Shown piece after piece: positions 37,146-49,966 of a stretch of DNA of 64,000 bases (position 1 is the stretch's first letter; each line of letters opens with the position of its first letter). Where the stretch lies: assembly GCA_004352715.1 (NCBI GenBank), contig SCFE01000015.1, positions 1,823,232 to 1,887,231 of the forward strand. Reading direction: 5' to 3'. Source of the stretch: Hofstenia miamia (lineage: Eukaryota > Xenacoelomorpha > Acoela). The position numbers were made by a program, and so were the translations under genes. The notes beneath the pieces are model-generated. The model made no database searches. It saw only the letters and a program-made list of their open reading frames with translations, and was not told where the DNA came from.

Positions 37146-37351
37146 TTAATCGATTTTGCCAATGCAAGCTGCAAATATCTTTAAATTACTAAACAATAGC
37201 ATGTCAGTGGCAATGCCGGTTCTAGCACTAATAGGTCTCGCATTTCTACTTATGAAGTGACACAAAGACAACAAAATGGCGAAATCTTTGTAGTCCATTG
37301 AAAAGAGATTATGTATTAATAAGAAAGAGCCATTGAAATTTTCAATTTTGA
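37146..37351 (-). pseudogene. Gustatory-receptor-like gene, copy 2, exon 3
   Basis: Its acceptor, frame and stop match exon 3 of copy 1 (29482-29687), with the same ARPISARTGIATDMLLFSN segment. It is intact on its own but follows a damaged exon 2. Confidence 0.5.
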
Positions 37352-37679
37352 CTATTGTACACAGAGGGAAAGGAAAAACATTCGTAAAAATGAAAGGCAA
37401 CACGTTTTTATTTTAAAACACTTCAGTTTGAGTATGTTAATCTGAAAACTGTGGGGTTTAAGGAAAATTCATTGCAAGTTTTTGATAATTGTAATTTATC
37501 ACAATATGTGGATAACGAAGTTCAACTAAATAAGATCGAGGTGTTAAGTAGAAGACATAAAATATCTTCAGTAGTTTGTGACTAATTAAAACTCACAAAT
37601 GAAGTTAAATAATGAAAGGAAATTTCAAGGCATATATAACAGAGACTGCCTCAAAACCATGCAGAAGTTTACCAAAGTG

Positions 37680-37714
<35 letters not shown>

Positions 37715-38830
37715 AGCTTTTTAACAACCTTGCAATTTGATAAATTGTATTGTAAAATTTTGCAATTTCTTTTATAAAATTTAGACGCTGTGTTGTGCTC
37801 TAGTTAATTATTTTGTTTTAGCAACTCTAATACAAGAACTCAAGGATTAATTTTGTCATTTTTATTCCTAATTATATTTAGCACTATAAAACTCGAAACT
37901 GTCAATTTGACGAGAAAAATAAATTTGATTATCCAATGATGTGATAATTAATAGAATCAAATCTAAAATTTTATCACGTTTGGGACAAAGTAAACTAATA
38001 GCCACGCACCCATTATTATATCAATGGGTCTCCTTACAACGTCAACAGTATATAGCAGCATTGAGTTTGTAAGCAAAAATGTAACATACTTAATTTATAC
38101 AAGACCTGGTATTATAGCAGCATAAACACGTAAAACATTAGCAAAATTTACGGATAATTAAGTGATGCTGAATTGAGATCCTTTGCAAACGATATTGCTT
38201 AATATAATTGCATCTTACAAGTAAATTTAGAAGGAAATAGCAAATGAATATTTGTGAAATGTAAAAGGGAAAACAGTATAATCTGTTCAATTGAGGTGAA
38301 AGACAAGTGTTGTTAGGAATGTTATAATGACTTGATATTGCTTTCAACTTTGAGTTTGAAAATGTGTTTTCCTACAAGTATTAATTCATCAATCAGGTTT
38401 ACATTTCCATTAGCAATTTCGTGTTTCATCATTTTTCTTAATTTAATAAATTCTTGTAAATTACATTAAGAATGTCTAGCAAGTGTTGTTTACTCTCAAT
38501 TTACAGTATTCGCGTTTATTAAAATTACTTAATGTTCTAAATGCGAAATTTGAATCGCAGTATTGAATTTCCACTTCAGCATATTCTGCGCTTGCAAGCA
38601 CAATAACATATTTGTTAAATTGAATTCATTCCTTTTCCACAAGTTATTAAAAAGGCTTTGATTTTGCAATGTCGTTAAGCCACTTGCTACCTCTTCCAGT
38701 GATGTTAACCTAATACAGATAGAATTTGTAAAAAAGTTTCATATAGTTATTTTTAACCAAAAAAACTTCTGAAAAATAGTAAAAATGTCATCATACATTG
38801 GTTGTTTCATGTATTAGGCTCTGTACGCAC

Positions 38831-39281
38831 CAAAAAGCCTATTTTCCTTTTTGAAATACAATTGACGTAAGCCTTAGCATAATAGTTCGGACTACTGTTT
38901 TTCACATTAATGTTGTTCTCTTCGTTGTTACTGATATTTTGAAAGTGTGAATGCTTAATTTCAGAATGTACCTATTAGCATTTAGGTCTAAGCTTAACAT
39001 TTCTGACAATTGCTGAGCACTTATATCATTATTCAACGCAAAATGCGTGATAAAACTACTTCCTCGAAAAGCGAAAAATATAGTTTCAAAATTCCTGGAA
39101 AAAATTCCACAGAAAAAATATTGCGGATTTCTTCAATTATCAAAGCAAAGAGTATCTTCAATCGTTTAATATTATAAAAGAACCGGTCACATTGGGCCAT
39201 TAGCAAAACCAGGGACCGCTCCCAAGCAAATTTAGCCCGCCTTCCAAAGTTTGGTAGCGCTTGACGTCGAAGTAGTTGAAA
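38831..39281 (-). pseudogene. Gustatory-receptor-like gene, copy 2, exon 2 (broken differently)
   Basis: The frame reads through FQLLRRQALPNFGRR, WERSLVLLMAQCDRFFYNIK and ALIIEEIRNIFSVEFF without the TGA of copy 1. A 1-nt deletion at the FSLF segment then shifts it. A 37-bp insertion lies near its 3' end, and the acceptor dinucleotide is AA instead of AG. The longer open stretch here shows that the upstream part of exon 2 was once coding. Confidence 0.45.
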
Positions 39282-40339
39282 TTAGATTGGATAGATTAAT
39301 ACTTTGTGCATGAATCCACAATTCACCGAAATTTAAACAAATATGGGCTACATGGTCGCTTAAAATTGGAATTATTTAATTAATCCGAACTATTATATGC
39401 ACAAGGCTGTATATCAGATTTTTCGTGTATCCTATATTCGTATATTTTATAGATTTTGCTTCGTACATTGTCTTTCTATATATTTTTTTTCATATGCTAT
39501 TTCATATATTTGTAAATGATGTTGAGAGAGAATCACTTTCATATATATATTCCCCATACACTTTTTAGTTTCTTACCAGATGTTGAAGAAAAACAAATTA
39601 TCTATTAATATCATCTCTATTGTTAGATTGCACTTGTCCTAGGCTGAAGAAGACATTAAAGTTGCAGTGGTGCCAGTTGAAATTGGCTTAACCCAAAATC
39701 TACTAAGAATTTTGCAAAATCTATGATAATTTTTAAACGCTTGTAACTCACGAACTAATGAAGATATTTACAATCTGAAAACACCACAAAATAGAGAATT
39801 GATGCTGTCTCGTTCTTCGGTGCGACAAACTCCGACTTTGCGCAAGGCGCGTGTGCACTGGACTCAGACAGTTTTTGTTCAGAAAACAAAATATTTAGGG
39901 TAGTTGTTATTCCCATAGGCATTAGATGTCCTTATTATCTGAACACTAGGCATGAAAAGAGTTTTAATATTTGTAGAACAATTGGAAGATTGGAAAAATT
40001 CTTATTTGAATGTTCTTCAGGCACAAGAATAAGTTTTAAAACAAATATTCACCATTGCATTCGCGGGCCCAACTCCATGGATGCACCCTTTCAATATTTC
40101 TCATCAGGCTTGGATAAAATCTCGATTTGCTACTTAAAAGTAACTCTAGTAGAAAGAGAACTAAAAACAAAAATATATGTTTTTTGGATAATAGCCAAGG
40201 TCATGAATGTTGATCGATTCCAATTGCATCTCTGATCTTTTTAATAACCATTTTATTCATTCTCAAATTTTGGACTGTGCTTGCAATATCGGTCAAAGAA
40301 TCATGCGTAGACATACACAAATCATGTCAGATTCGCAAA

Positions 40340-40735
40340 TTACAGTTTTACGAGAATTGGACAAAACTCGTACACGACATCTACATTTAGGTATTTGTTC
40401 ATCAAAACAATTTTAAAAAATGTAAGGATTGCATAAATTCTGGAGTTGTTGTTACTTATATGACCACATACGTATTTCAAAACATTTATTGCTGTCACTT
40501 GCTAAAGCAGTGGAATGCTAGTACTCTGACTTCTTGAAAAGCACCACACAATCATTTCTTGTTGATTTAAATGAATACAAATCGTCCAGTTTTGTTTACA
40601 TAAATAGGCTGCTAAAAGTAGACCGACCATTTGGTTAAACAGTGTTAAAATAATCAAATATATCGCTAAATGTTCTCCAATTAAATTGTTGACTCGGAAA
40701 GATTTTTGGCAAAGAATGATATAACAGCAACCGTT
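40340..40735 (-). pseudogene. Gustatory-receptor-like gene, copy 2, exon 1 region with nonsense codon
   Basis: Same helix-rich frame as copy 1, but TCG is replaced by TAG (reverse of 40502-40504) within the IPLLSQV segment, truncating the product. The downstream end differs from copy 1 by a short indel. Confidence 0.4.
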
Positions 40736-41627
40736 TTATTCTTTTGATATTCAAGTTCAACAATTTTTAAGATAATTTGCCTTCGCCCAGAACTCACAAA
40801 CATAATAAAAGGCTTAGGCTGTCACAAAATTTACTCCGCGATGTGATAAATATGAGGGTACCCTAAATTCGAATTCAAAATGTTGCAATTTTTCGGTTAA
40901 ATTAAACTTATTTTTGGTGTCTGTGGCAGACTTGTCAATAAGCCGAAACATTTAATCTCGGCTCGCCTCCTTTCAATGAGGCTTGTTTTGGCTTGATAAC
41001 TTTATTAAAAATCTTACGTTATTATAGGATTTTTTACATACTTATTCCAGTCATTTATTAAACATTTAAAATAAGACTATCAGAAACAAAAAAAACGTAT
41101 TTTAAATGAAACAATATACAAAGCAGAACAATAAATTAACTGTTCAAACAAGTCTAGTTTTGTACTCGTTGTATACTCAATGCACTGCTCAAGCACGGTT
41201 TGGCACGGCTCGTTGACAAATGACATGTTTGATCTGCGATGGGAAGAGGGGGTTTGGGCATGGGGAATTGAAAGGGAGGAAAGGGGAGAAAAAAGGGATT
41301 TAGCTGTTGCTTCTTTGCTATAATATAAAGATCAGCATATAAGTTAGTTTGGTTATCATTTCGTTCTTTCTAAAAATTATTTTTGTAAATAAATGGCATG
41401 TTTGCCACAACTATTAGGAAATTTTTTGTACTGTAGTCTCATGTTTTTCTGTTCTAACCCTAACTCCAACCACAAATTTTAAATTCGCGTTTATTTTGTA
41501 CTGTAAACGCGCCACAAGAAGGCAAAATATTCACGAAATATGCTGTTTCAAATCATAAGAAACAATCAAAGGACACTACTTGACGATCCGTTCTAATGGA
41601 TCAATGCTATTTTCAATGCAAAGAAGA

Positions 41628-42003
41628 AGTCTAGTTTGCAGTAACTTCATTTAATTTGTCTAAAGCCAACTTGCAACCTAAGCTACAACCCTTACAGCCA
41701 AACTTCTTCCTTTGATAATCACTTGGTTGTGCTTACTATTTATATCTCGCTCAGACCGACGAAAAAATTAGTACTTGCAATTCACTTAAAGTCCGAAAAA
41801 TAATGAGGAAGATAATGGGGAAACAAAATCAAAGCAAGGCTTTTAATACTGGTCAAGATCAGATACATTGCCAAATCTGTATTCAATGGCACCATAAAAT
41901 TGTTCAATAGTGTCTGTCTTAGACCTCTGACATGATAACTGAAAACCATCTAACCTTAATGCTCTGTCCTGCACCACTCCAAGCAAATGTCAAAAAGAAG
42001 AAA
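41628..42003 (-). mobile_element. About 376-bp allele-specific insertion with a retrotransposon Gag-like fragment
   Basis: Present in copy 2 and absent at the matching site of copy 1 (near 33981). AAAGAAG-type sequence occurs on both sides, which may be a target duplication. On the minus strand 41986-41843 is open. It reads VVQDRALRLDGFQL followed by DTIEQFYGAIEYRFGNVSDL. The pattern 'L.G.Al..L..l...(Y)..l..Al..RFG' is typical of the capsid part of Ty3/BEL-type Gag proteins. It is only a fragment with stops on either side, so this is a relic or part of a larger truncated insert. The alternative is a deletion of old sequence from copy 1. Confidence 0.5.
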
Positions 42004-43266
42004 TATTTTTTTTTGGAAAACGAATGCGACTGTACCTTTTCTAATGCTGTTTGTATATCAAAGACATTTTATGAGTTCTTTATGGTAGTAGTTCCTCTTC
42101 GATCAACCCGCCTTTCAATGCATTTTCATCACAAATGAGAAAAATATTTTACTTAGGGCCATTTTGTTCTATTTGCGAGATGTGAAAATAGTATACGGCA
42201 AATTATTTCTAACTTTTTAACTTTTCTGTAAAAAACCTTTAAAAATAGAAATCTTGACTCAAGTTCCCAATTAAATTATAATTTCCCTACCTTTTATCAA
42301 CGGCCTTCAAATTTGGTAAATAAAGACTAACGGAATTCCCTTATTTTGAATATCAGGCTCAAATGCAATACAAGTTATAATTTTAAGTTTCACATTGCCA
42401 AATCAATGAGTTTCTATGTCATATAATTTATAATAAATGCATTATCTGCTAGTAGGTAATGATAAATATATTTTATGTGATGGTTGTTTATGAGCTTTAA
42501 AGATATGTGTTTATTTAATTTCTATCTGGATTTTATAAAATTGTCAACGATAACTATTAGTAAAATCTTAATCAGATTAGTTAAATTTTTTTTGGCATTT
42601 TCAATATAAATTATATGAACGACATTAAAACTCTATAACTAATTCAAAATAAATATGCAATGCATTAAATATGTTGAAAGCAAACATACAATTACATTAA
42701 ATATCTTTATCTATTTCTATGCCCTTTAATTTAAAATTAAAGTGATCTCTCAGAATTTTGCTCAGTGGCAGTTGATAAGCTTTCTAAAATTTCTATAGAA
42801 AAAGGTCAAACTTAAAGAACACTTTAAAATTGCATACAACCATCGAGATATTTCCCTCATGACATATATTTTGTCAATGGCGTACTTTCTTTCATTAAGG
42901 GAAGTGAAGGTAGTTAAATCCTTTTAAACTTGACATTGAAACAATTATATTAAACATCATTTGCTAAGGCTCTTAAAATTATGTAATAGCAAAAACTTTT
43001 TCTATAAATGTCATTCATAACTTAATCTTAAATTTTACTGCTTTCATCTTTTTCTTTACAGTTTAAGCTTCTTATTTAATATGAGAAACTATATCAAGTT
43101 CCTTGTTCGATTACATCATTACATCAAGTTATTCAAATCCAATGGCATACCTTACAGGTTTCATACGCGATGTGTTTTGTAATTTATTAAAAAATTATTT
43201 CCAAGGAGAATAATTTGTGGATTAATGACATTTTTGCTTCTAATTGTGAATTGTAATTAGCAATCA

Positions 43267-43959
43267 ATACTATAAAATTTGATTTTGCATATTTTTGTAG
43301 TACATTGGAGCAAAGATATTATGATTATTAAAACATCAGTTTTAGCATAGGTACAAACACAAATATGAAGATTTATTATATTAACAAGACATGAGCATTT
43401 GTAACATAAGTTCACATATATTTACTATCAAACTAAGCTTAAACGTGTTGGATTTTACTCTTGTTTTCCAATAAAAAAATACAATACCAGAATGTTAATT
43501 TGTCTGTGTTTTTCCATTTTTGGATTATTGTAATTGTTCTATTTGTTTCCATTGACATCTTCAATGTCCTATGACCTTCTCTAAAGTGTATGTAAAATGC
43601 AGGAATGTTTATTTGAAAAAAAAATAAATTCATTTCTCAGTTGAAATTTTTGTTTGCAAATCCCTAGTGTTGCACATCTGAATGTTGTCTTAAACATGTT
43701 ATATTTCATTAGGCTTGTAGGTTTCAAATAGATATACCTGACTAAATGTAAAAAAATCGAAAATCCAACGGATTGTTAGAGACAATTTTTAAGCTGATTG
43801 AGATATATGTGTAAATTGGTAAATGAGTTTTCAGGTAGCCACAATTTTGATGTGCTGAAAGCGCAACTGTATGGGAGAATTGATAAGAATAATTCATTAT
43901 CTATTCACGAGTACAAATATCATTATGACTGGCAAGTTGTTTCATGGAGCTTGAATAAT
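43267..43959. other. No supported gene
   Basis: AT-rich continuation of the copy-2 contig beyond the duplicated block. A 68-codon plus-strand frame (43798-44004) has no recognisable domain. Confidence 0.5.
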
Positions 43960-44428
43960 CCAGAACAAAATTTGAATTTTAAATTTAAAAGCGAGACAAA
44001 ATAAATATCAGCATTTGAACTGATGCATGGATAGTGAATGAGATTAAAACAAATCATCTTGATCTCAAAAATTACAGAAATTGTCTTCAGGATAGAGCAG
44101 AGTTATACTGGGACCGGTACAAGAGTGGGACATCCCAGTGGGATGGGAATGGAGTGAAATGGTTTTTCATAATTGTAAGGAATNNNNNNNNNNNNNNNNN
44201 NNNNCCAGAACAAAATTTGAATTTTAAATTTAAAAGCGAGACAAAATAAATATCAGCATTTGAACTGATGCATGGATAGTGAATGAGATTAAAACAAATC
44301 ATCTTGATCTCAAAAATTACAGAAATTGTCTTCAGGATAGAGCAGAGTTATACTGGGACCGGTACAAGAGTGGGACATCCCAGTGGGATGGGAATGGAGT
44401 GAAATGGTTTTTCATAATTGTAAGGAAT
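43960..44428. repeat. 224-bp overlap repeated around a 21-N gap
   Basis: Bases 43960-44183 are repeated at 44205-44428 on the two sides of the N run 44184-44204. This is an unmerged contig overlap. Within the unit, TGGGACATCCCAGTGGGATGG contains nested inverted repeats (TGGGA-CA-TCCCA and TCCCA-G-TGGGA). Confidence 0.95.
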
Positions 44429-47400
44429 TAAGTGGGACAAAAATTTGTAGCAGGGTATTTAATGTATACGTATATATATCTCTTTCTTAATTCAAAATTT
44501 CTCATGAATCATGGCTGAATGACAAGTTGAATGACTTGTTTTGAAAAAGAAAATTTTATCATCATGTTCTTCAAAGAAACAGAGTACTTAACAACTGATG
44601 TATTCAATAACATAATTCGTTTCCAAATATTATTTTGCTATATTTGATATATTGGACAAAGTGGGACGAGCTTTCAAAATTTGTGGGATGGGAGCTTGGA
44701 ATAGAGACCAATTACAAATGTGTCAACAACTGATCTTATTAAATACAAAACATTGAACTCTGTTTTGATGTCATAACGATTTTGGTTTCGAACTTAATAA
44801 CTAAATCTCAATCACTTGTAGCTTTTATTTTTAATTTTTCCTAATGATCTAATTTCTATGTAGAAAGACAATGTGTTTGCACTTAATTCATACAACCTAG
44901 AATATGACATATTTTGCAAAGTTAACATGTTCAGTAATATTTCTTTTGATTGCAATATTTATATTGTACAATAAACAATATCTATACAGAAGAAAATATG
45001 GGAGCTGATTAGCTGATGAACTCAAATTTCGTATTTTACATTGGCCTATAAAACTATGTATGAAGAATTTAGGCATAAAAAGATAATAATATATGATATC
45101 AATATTGGAAAATCTGTAATGTTTCCTAACCTATTCCTTCCTTTCAATTGCATCATTTTCATTGACTTCTGATCTTGTTGAATTAACGTTCTACCAATGG
45201 GCAAGGTATGATATTTTGTCTATATTTGTGTGTGGGCGCTATGGGAGGCTTCTTATTTGAGGTTAATTAACTGAAATCTAATGTGCAAAACATATGAGAT
45301 TGTTGTTGGAAATTGCAAGCGTGCGAATTTCTGGAACATCGATATAATTATTATACAATTTTGAATTTAATGGCTACATGGTCAGATGAGCTAACTATGT
45401 CTAAAACAATTGTTTTGTTGAAAGTATAATCCTTATCATATGCATGAAAATAGCAATTGTACGCACTACCTTTATATCATTGAGCTGAATACAAAGTAAA
45501 AGAATATTTTTGAAGAGTGCATTTTGCGTCATTTAGAAATTTGTATTACTAAAAATTTATAAATACAAAAAAACCTTACATTAGAAAATGCTTGCAGGTG
45601 CGTTATTCTGGCTTTACTTGAGCTTGGGGTGAATTTATATTATATTTATTGTATATTGGTTAAGCAGACAAAATATATCATTGGGGCGGGATCATGACGC
45701 ATGGAATAAGGACAGCAAATTATAGTGACCTAAGGACTAATGGTTTAAGTAATTAACACTTTAAACAATCTATGCAACATGTTAAAAACATTTCTATAAT
45801 AGTGGCAGTAATGTACAAGAAGGAAAATAATTTTTTGATTGTCAACATGACTGGATCTAAAAAAACTTAATCCCCAGAACACAAGGTAATACTAAACTGT
45901 CGTCTTGCCAGAACCTCATACCGTAAATAGTAAAGTGTGCATGTATAATGATTTAGGAAAAACCTAAAAGATTATTTTTAGTCGGGTTATGTGTAAATGT
46001 TGATGTAAATATTGACTCTGCGATCCTCACATTCTAATTACGCTTTTATATAGAAGATTATTTTATGAGGTTTTTTCCAAAGATGTTTTTGTTTGATTGT
46101 TCACATCTCAACTAAAGGAAAATTGAACTGAATGTATTGTGTAAATTTTAATTTTTTCTCTTCAATAGCGGAAAAAAAGAATAATATAATTCATACCATA
46201 ATTTATTAGTTGTTGCTTATTCTAAGCCAATCATCTATTTTATCTTGAAATATCAAGGAGTCCTCATTTAAAAAAGTGTGCATTGTTTTCAAAAATTCAA
46301 AAGTGTAGTATTTTTACAACTTAAGTCTTATTTGGCCTTCATAAATAAAATGAGCTGCAGTTTGCTTAAAGTTGAAGCCCTCTTACAAATTCAAGTTATT
46401 TTAGATACTCCTTCCTTAACATTTCAAGCCGGATGCCTAAAATATTTAAAAAATTACCAATAGTTCTTTAACAATTTTGATTTTTTAAGAAAATTCTACA
46501 TTCCCTCTATATCAAACGTTCAGATAATCAGGAGATTTAAAATCCATGGATGCTTGTTTTTATGTAGATGAATCTTTGCTCAATGTCAGAGGGTGCCTCA
46601 ATTGACACGATTTTACAACGAAAATGAAAGAAGAGACATTCTCCTATCCCGCGGTGCTTTCAGATTTTGAATGTTTTTATTAATTATTGAGTTAGAATCG
46701 TCTAAATTTTTTTGAAGGAACATCAAAAATATAAAAATTACTGACCAACTTAAGGGTAAGGGTCTTATGAGGCTCTCATTATTCAATTGCCATGCTTGAG
46801 GATATTACATGACTAACTATCACTAAGACATAATATTTGTGCATATATATATATGCATATATATATATATATATTTTAAATGGTGTATTCTTTTTCTGAG
46901 TTATATTTCTAACAAAGATCTAGATACTTTTAAGCGCTCGGTTGCATCTAATGATTAGATAAGACTTTATAATTCATATCTACAAAAGTTGCTTTATTCC
47001 TATTTTCTATTTTCTATTACAATAGCAATGTAAATAATCTTATGCTATTACGAACAAATATTTCGATTCAATGGTTACCATATTTCGCACTATATTTCAA
47101 TTGTTTACTGTTGCTAAGAGATGAATTTTTTATGCCTAACATTCTATTTTTAATTGTATTATTTATACAACACTTCAATAAAATCGGTCAGAAATACAAA
47201 ATTCTTTTTAATAAATTTTGTGTGAATTTTATTCATTAACAGCACAAAGCAATCTACTTTTTAGTTCATTTTCGCTGGTGCAGAAAGTTTTTGATGGGCC
47301 AACAAGTAAAACAAGAATAGCGGGACGTCAAGTCACTACAATGTTGTAAAGAATTTCCCATAGTAAAATTGTGAAAATCAACGTGAAGCATTATAATACA

Positions 47401-49059
47401 TGTAATTAACCAATTGGGCAATTACACTAGCAATATGAAATGGGGTAAGTGTTGATGATAAAATTCAATACACTGAAATGCCCTAGAAATCTTAGCGTAA
47501 GAACTTTGAGAAACATATATTGGTGAAACTGAAAATAATTTATGAGATATTGTCAGTGATTTGTATAAAAAAAATGTTAGAATTTGCACACAACATATTT
47601 GTAAATATACTTGTTTATTTATATTGTTGAATTGGTTCGGCGTTTTATAATTGTAATTGTTCTTGATGCCAAGATTTCTTTGAAAGAGTAATCGGTTAGG
47701 ATTCCAACAAATGTTGATTTTGATAGTGCATGGAAGGGAGGGATTACTTTAAATGGTTTAAGTGTAAAACAAAATTGATGTGCGAATGCAATATTGGATT
47801 GTATACATCTGGACTGCATTTGCACTTAAGTAATCAAATGAATTACAGGAACGCTTATTTAAATTCGATTGTTTTTGAAGATATAACACTGGAAGCGAAA
47901 AGTTTTATGCAAATTTAATCAAAGATATGGACAAGATAAAACAATGATGGAAATAAAATTGGAATTTATTTAGTCAAGCGTATTAAATAAGTGATGACAA
48001 CACATAATTAAATTACTTTTCAATGCAGAAACCTCTATTAATGTCCATTCCACGCTAAAGGCTTAATAAAAGTTATGAATAGACTTTACGTCTTGCATTC
48101 TCTTAAACTTGGTCGTCAGTCCGGAGCCTTATTCTCAGTGGCATGTTAGAATATGGATTGAGACGTGTGCAAAGGCTCAATTAGTGCCTACCCCCAAGAG
48201 ATTGATGATTATTCGCGATTGTTATCAACCACTTCATTCCGCTCCTCAAAAAATCAATGCCTACTTCAAATAGCAGACACAAATTCATCTTTTTTGTTCC
48301 TATGACTGGCTAATTATATAACATCCTTCTGCTGGCTGACTATGAAACAAAAATTATCCCCGCCTTCTTGTTAAGGATTGCTAAAGGCTTTGGACAGTTA
48401 AAAGATAACGTAAATTACATTTATTTTTAAATTCTTCTTTCTCTTCTTCTTGCAATCTCTTACATTATTTTCAATAAGACAGACATTTGATTGAAAACAT
48501 ATTTTCAACAATGAGAAGCCTTATAAAAATGACATAATTTTGAGTATCTAATATGCGTCATGATCAATTTCACAAAATGTCTTAGCAAATGAAGTAGCAA
48601 ATACAGCGTATCTAAGGTGTACATTCACAGAATATGAATTGAAAATTAGTCATTACAATTTATAGAAATTTAGTTTTTACTTCATTATACAACATTGAAG
48701 AAGAATACTTAATCCATAACAGTATTTACTAGTCCAATTGTTCACGTTTGGCACAAATTCATCTTATAAGTAAAAAATTTATCGCAATCATTTCCATATT
48801 TGGTTTGGCAAATAATATGCACTTGAAACATATCATAATTGAACAGGATCAACATCTACAATTTCATATTTCCCACGTGGTTAGTGTGGCACACTAATCC
48901 AATAACTATTGATCTATTTCCATTGTCGGCAAGATACAAAGTAATGCTATCTTTTGTATTTGACGTACTGTAGCCTATTATAATTAATAATGGCAATTTA
49001 CAGTCTTTCTTTCTCAAAATTTGGTGTTGATGTAAATCTTAGCTCGGGAAATTCATCAG
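44429..49059. other. No gene recognised; GTGGGA motifs and one (AT)n tract
   Basis: GTGGGAC/GTGGGAT motifs continue near 44432, 44658 and 44683. An (AT)n tract lies at about 46843-46874. A hydrophobic plus-strand frame at 47042-47239 cannot be assigned. 48040-48260 is somewhat GC-richer without a sustained frame. Confidence 0.5.
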
Positions 49060-49813
49060 TTTGCAAAGAGCCCTTTCTTAGGATTCTAGTTGTGCCTAGC
49101 AGTACTGGTTTCTGGACTACCGCCTTCCCAACCTAAATAATCCTAATTCCTCAAGAGTACATGTTAGCTTTATGTTCTGTAGTTAACCGTTTGGTAAAAT
49201 CTTTGTCTGCCCTTGTTAAGTAAATCAAACTCTTAGAATTTGTAGGCATCTACTATATGCTCATAAAGATTTCAAGCTATGTCTCCTTCTACAAACGTAA
49301 CTGATAGCGATTCTATTTGCATCGAAAAGCACTTGCAATCCTTGTAATTACATGAATATTACAGCGTACTACTGCAATTACGTTTAATTCGTCTATAACA
49401 TTTGAAAATTTTTTGCTGTTAGCGATCGTTTTGTATTGTAGTATAGATAGAAACGAAGAAACATCGTTCATCATATTATTGTCATGGAAATTTACTCTCA
49501 CTACCCCTATCCTTTCTGACATGCCTTCTTTCCATCGCATCCTGTCCTCATCTCACATGGCTTTCTATTTACCTAAAAAAGATCTCCTGGGTGGCTATCG
49601 AGATATTCTTTAAACCTTAATGCCTTTTCCTCTACACATTCCTCAGCACTGCTTTGAGATGTACAATCTATCAACATGTCCATTTAGGTTGATTGCTATT
49701 TCTACTGCTAGGAAATTCAAGTTCTTCATGTCTATCTTCCTCAGGACTTTCTTATTCCATATAACTATTCCTGCTTAATATCTTAACATTGGTATGTCAC
49801 ACGTATTTATTGC
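49060..49813 (-). pseudogene. Non-LTR retrotransposon C-terminal region, decayed
   Basis: The minus strand shows AINTCDIPMLRY (start 49813), then IVIWNKKVLRKIDMKNLNFL and HVDRLYISKQC. A frame change leads to CVEEKALRFKEYLDSHPGDL, and near the end comes KAVVQKPVLLGTTRILRKG (49131-49078). This order (AINTwavp.lrYsagiv.W....l...DrktRk, vdRLYi.Rk.ggrgl..v, ..lqk.vlLGTarilRk) is the post-RT region of a widespread invertebrate LINE polymerase. Several stops and shifts show it is dead. The exact clade is not resolved. The upstream RT is not contiguous; a short related-looking remnant lies at 51724-51882. Confidence 0.75.
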
Positions 49814-49966
49814 CTTTACGCTATTTTACCAATTCTTGACTTCTCTATTACGACTAGGGGTGTTTTGCATTGATTCGAGTCGTCCCTGCATTTGCTAATT
49901 TCAATGCAAAGTTAACAACCAATACTTGTGGGATATCTGAAAATTGATTTTAGCCTTTAATAACAG

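Larger units (their letters stand above)
36239..43266. repeat. Copy 2 of the duplicated block (probable second haplotype)
   Basis: It repeats 28575-35228 and continues past the point where copy 1 stops at its gap. It carries about 376 bp not present in copy 1 (about 41628-42003), a 37-bp insertion in the GR-like exon 2 (about 38856-38893) and a 22-bp insertion near 41488 at a CGCG microhomology. Confidence 0.9.

Noticed and set aside
28575-43266. True recent tandem gene duplication of a chemoreceptor
   Set aside because: Contig containment, a placeholder gap and other unmerged overlaps make tandem-placed haplotypes the simpler explanation, though not proven.
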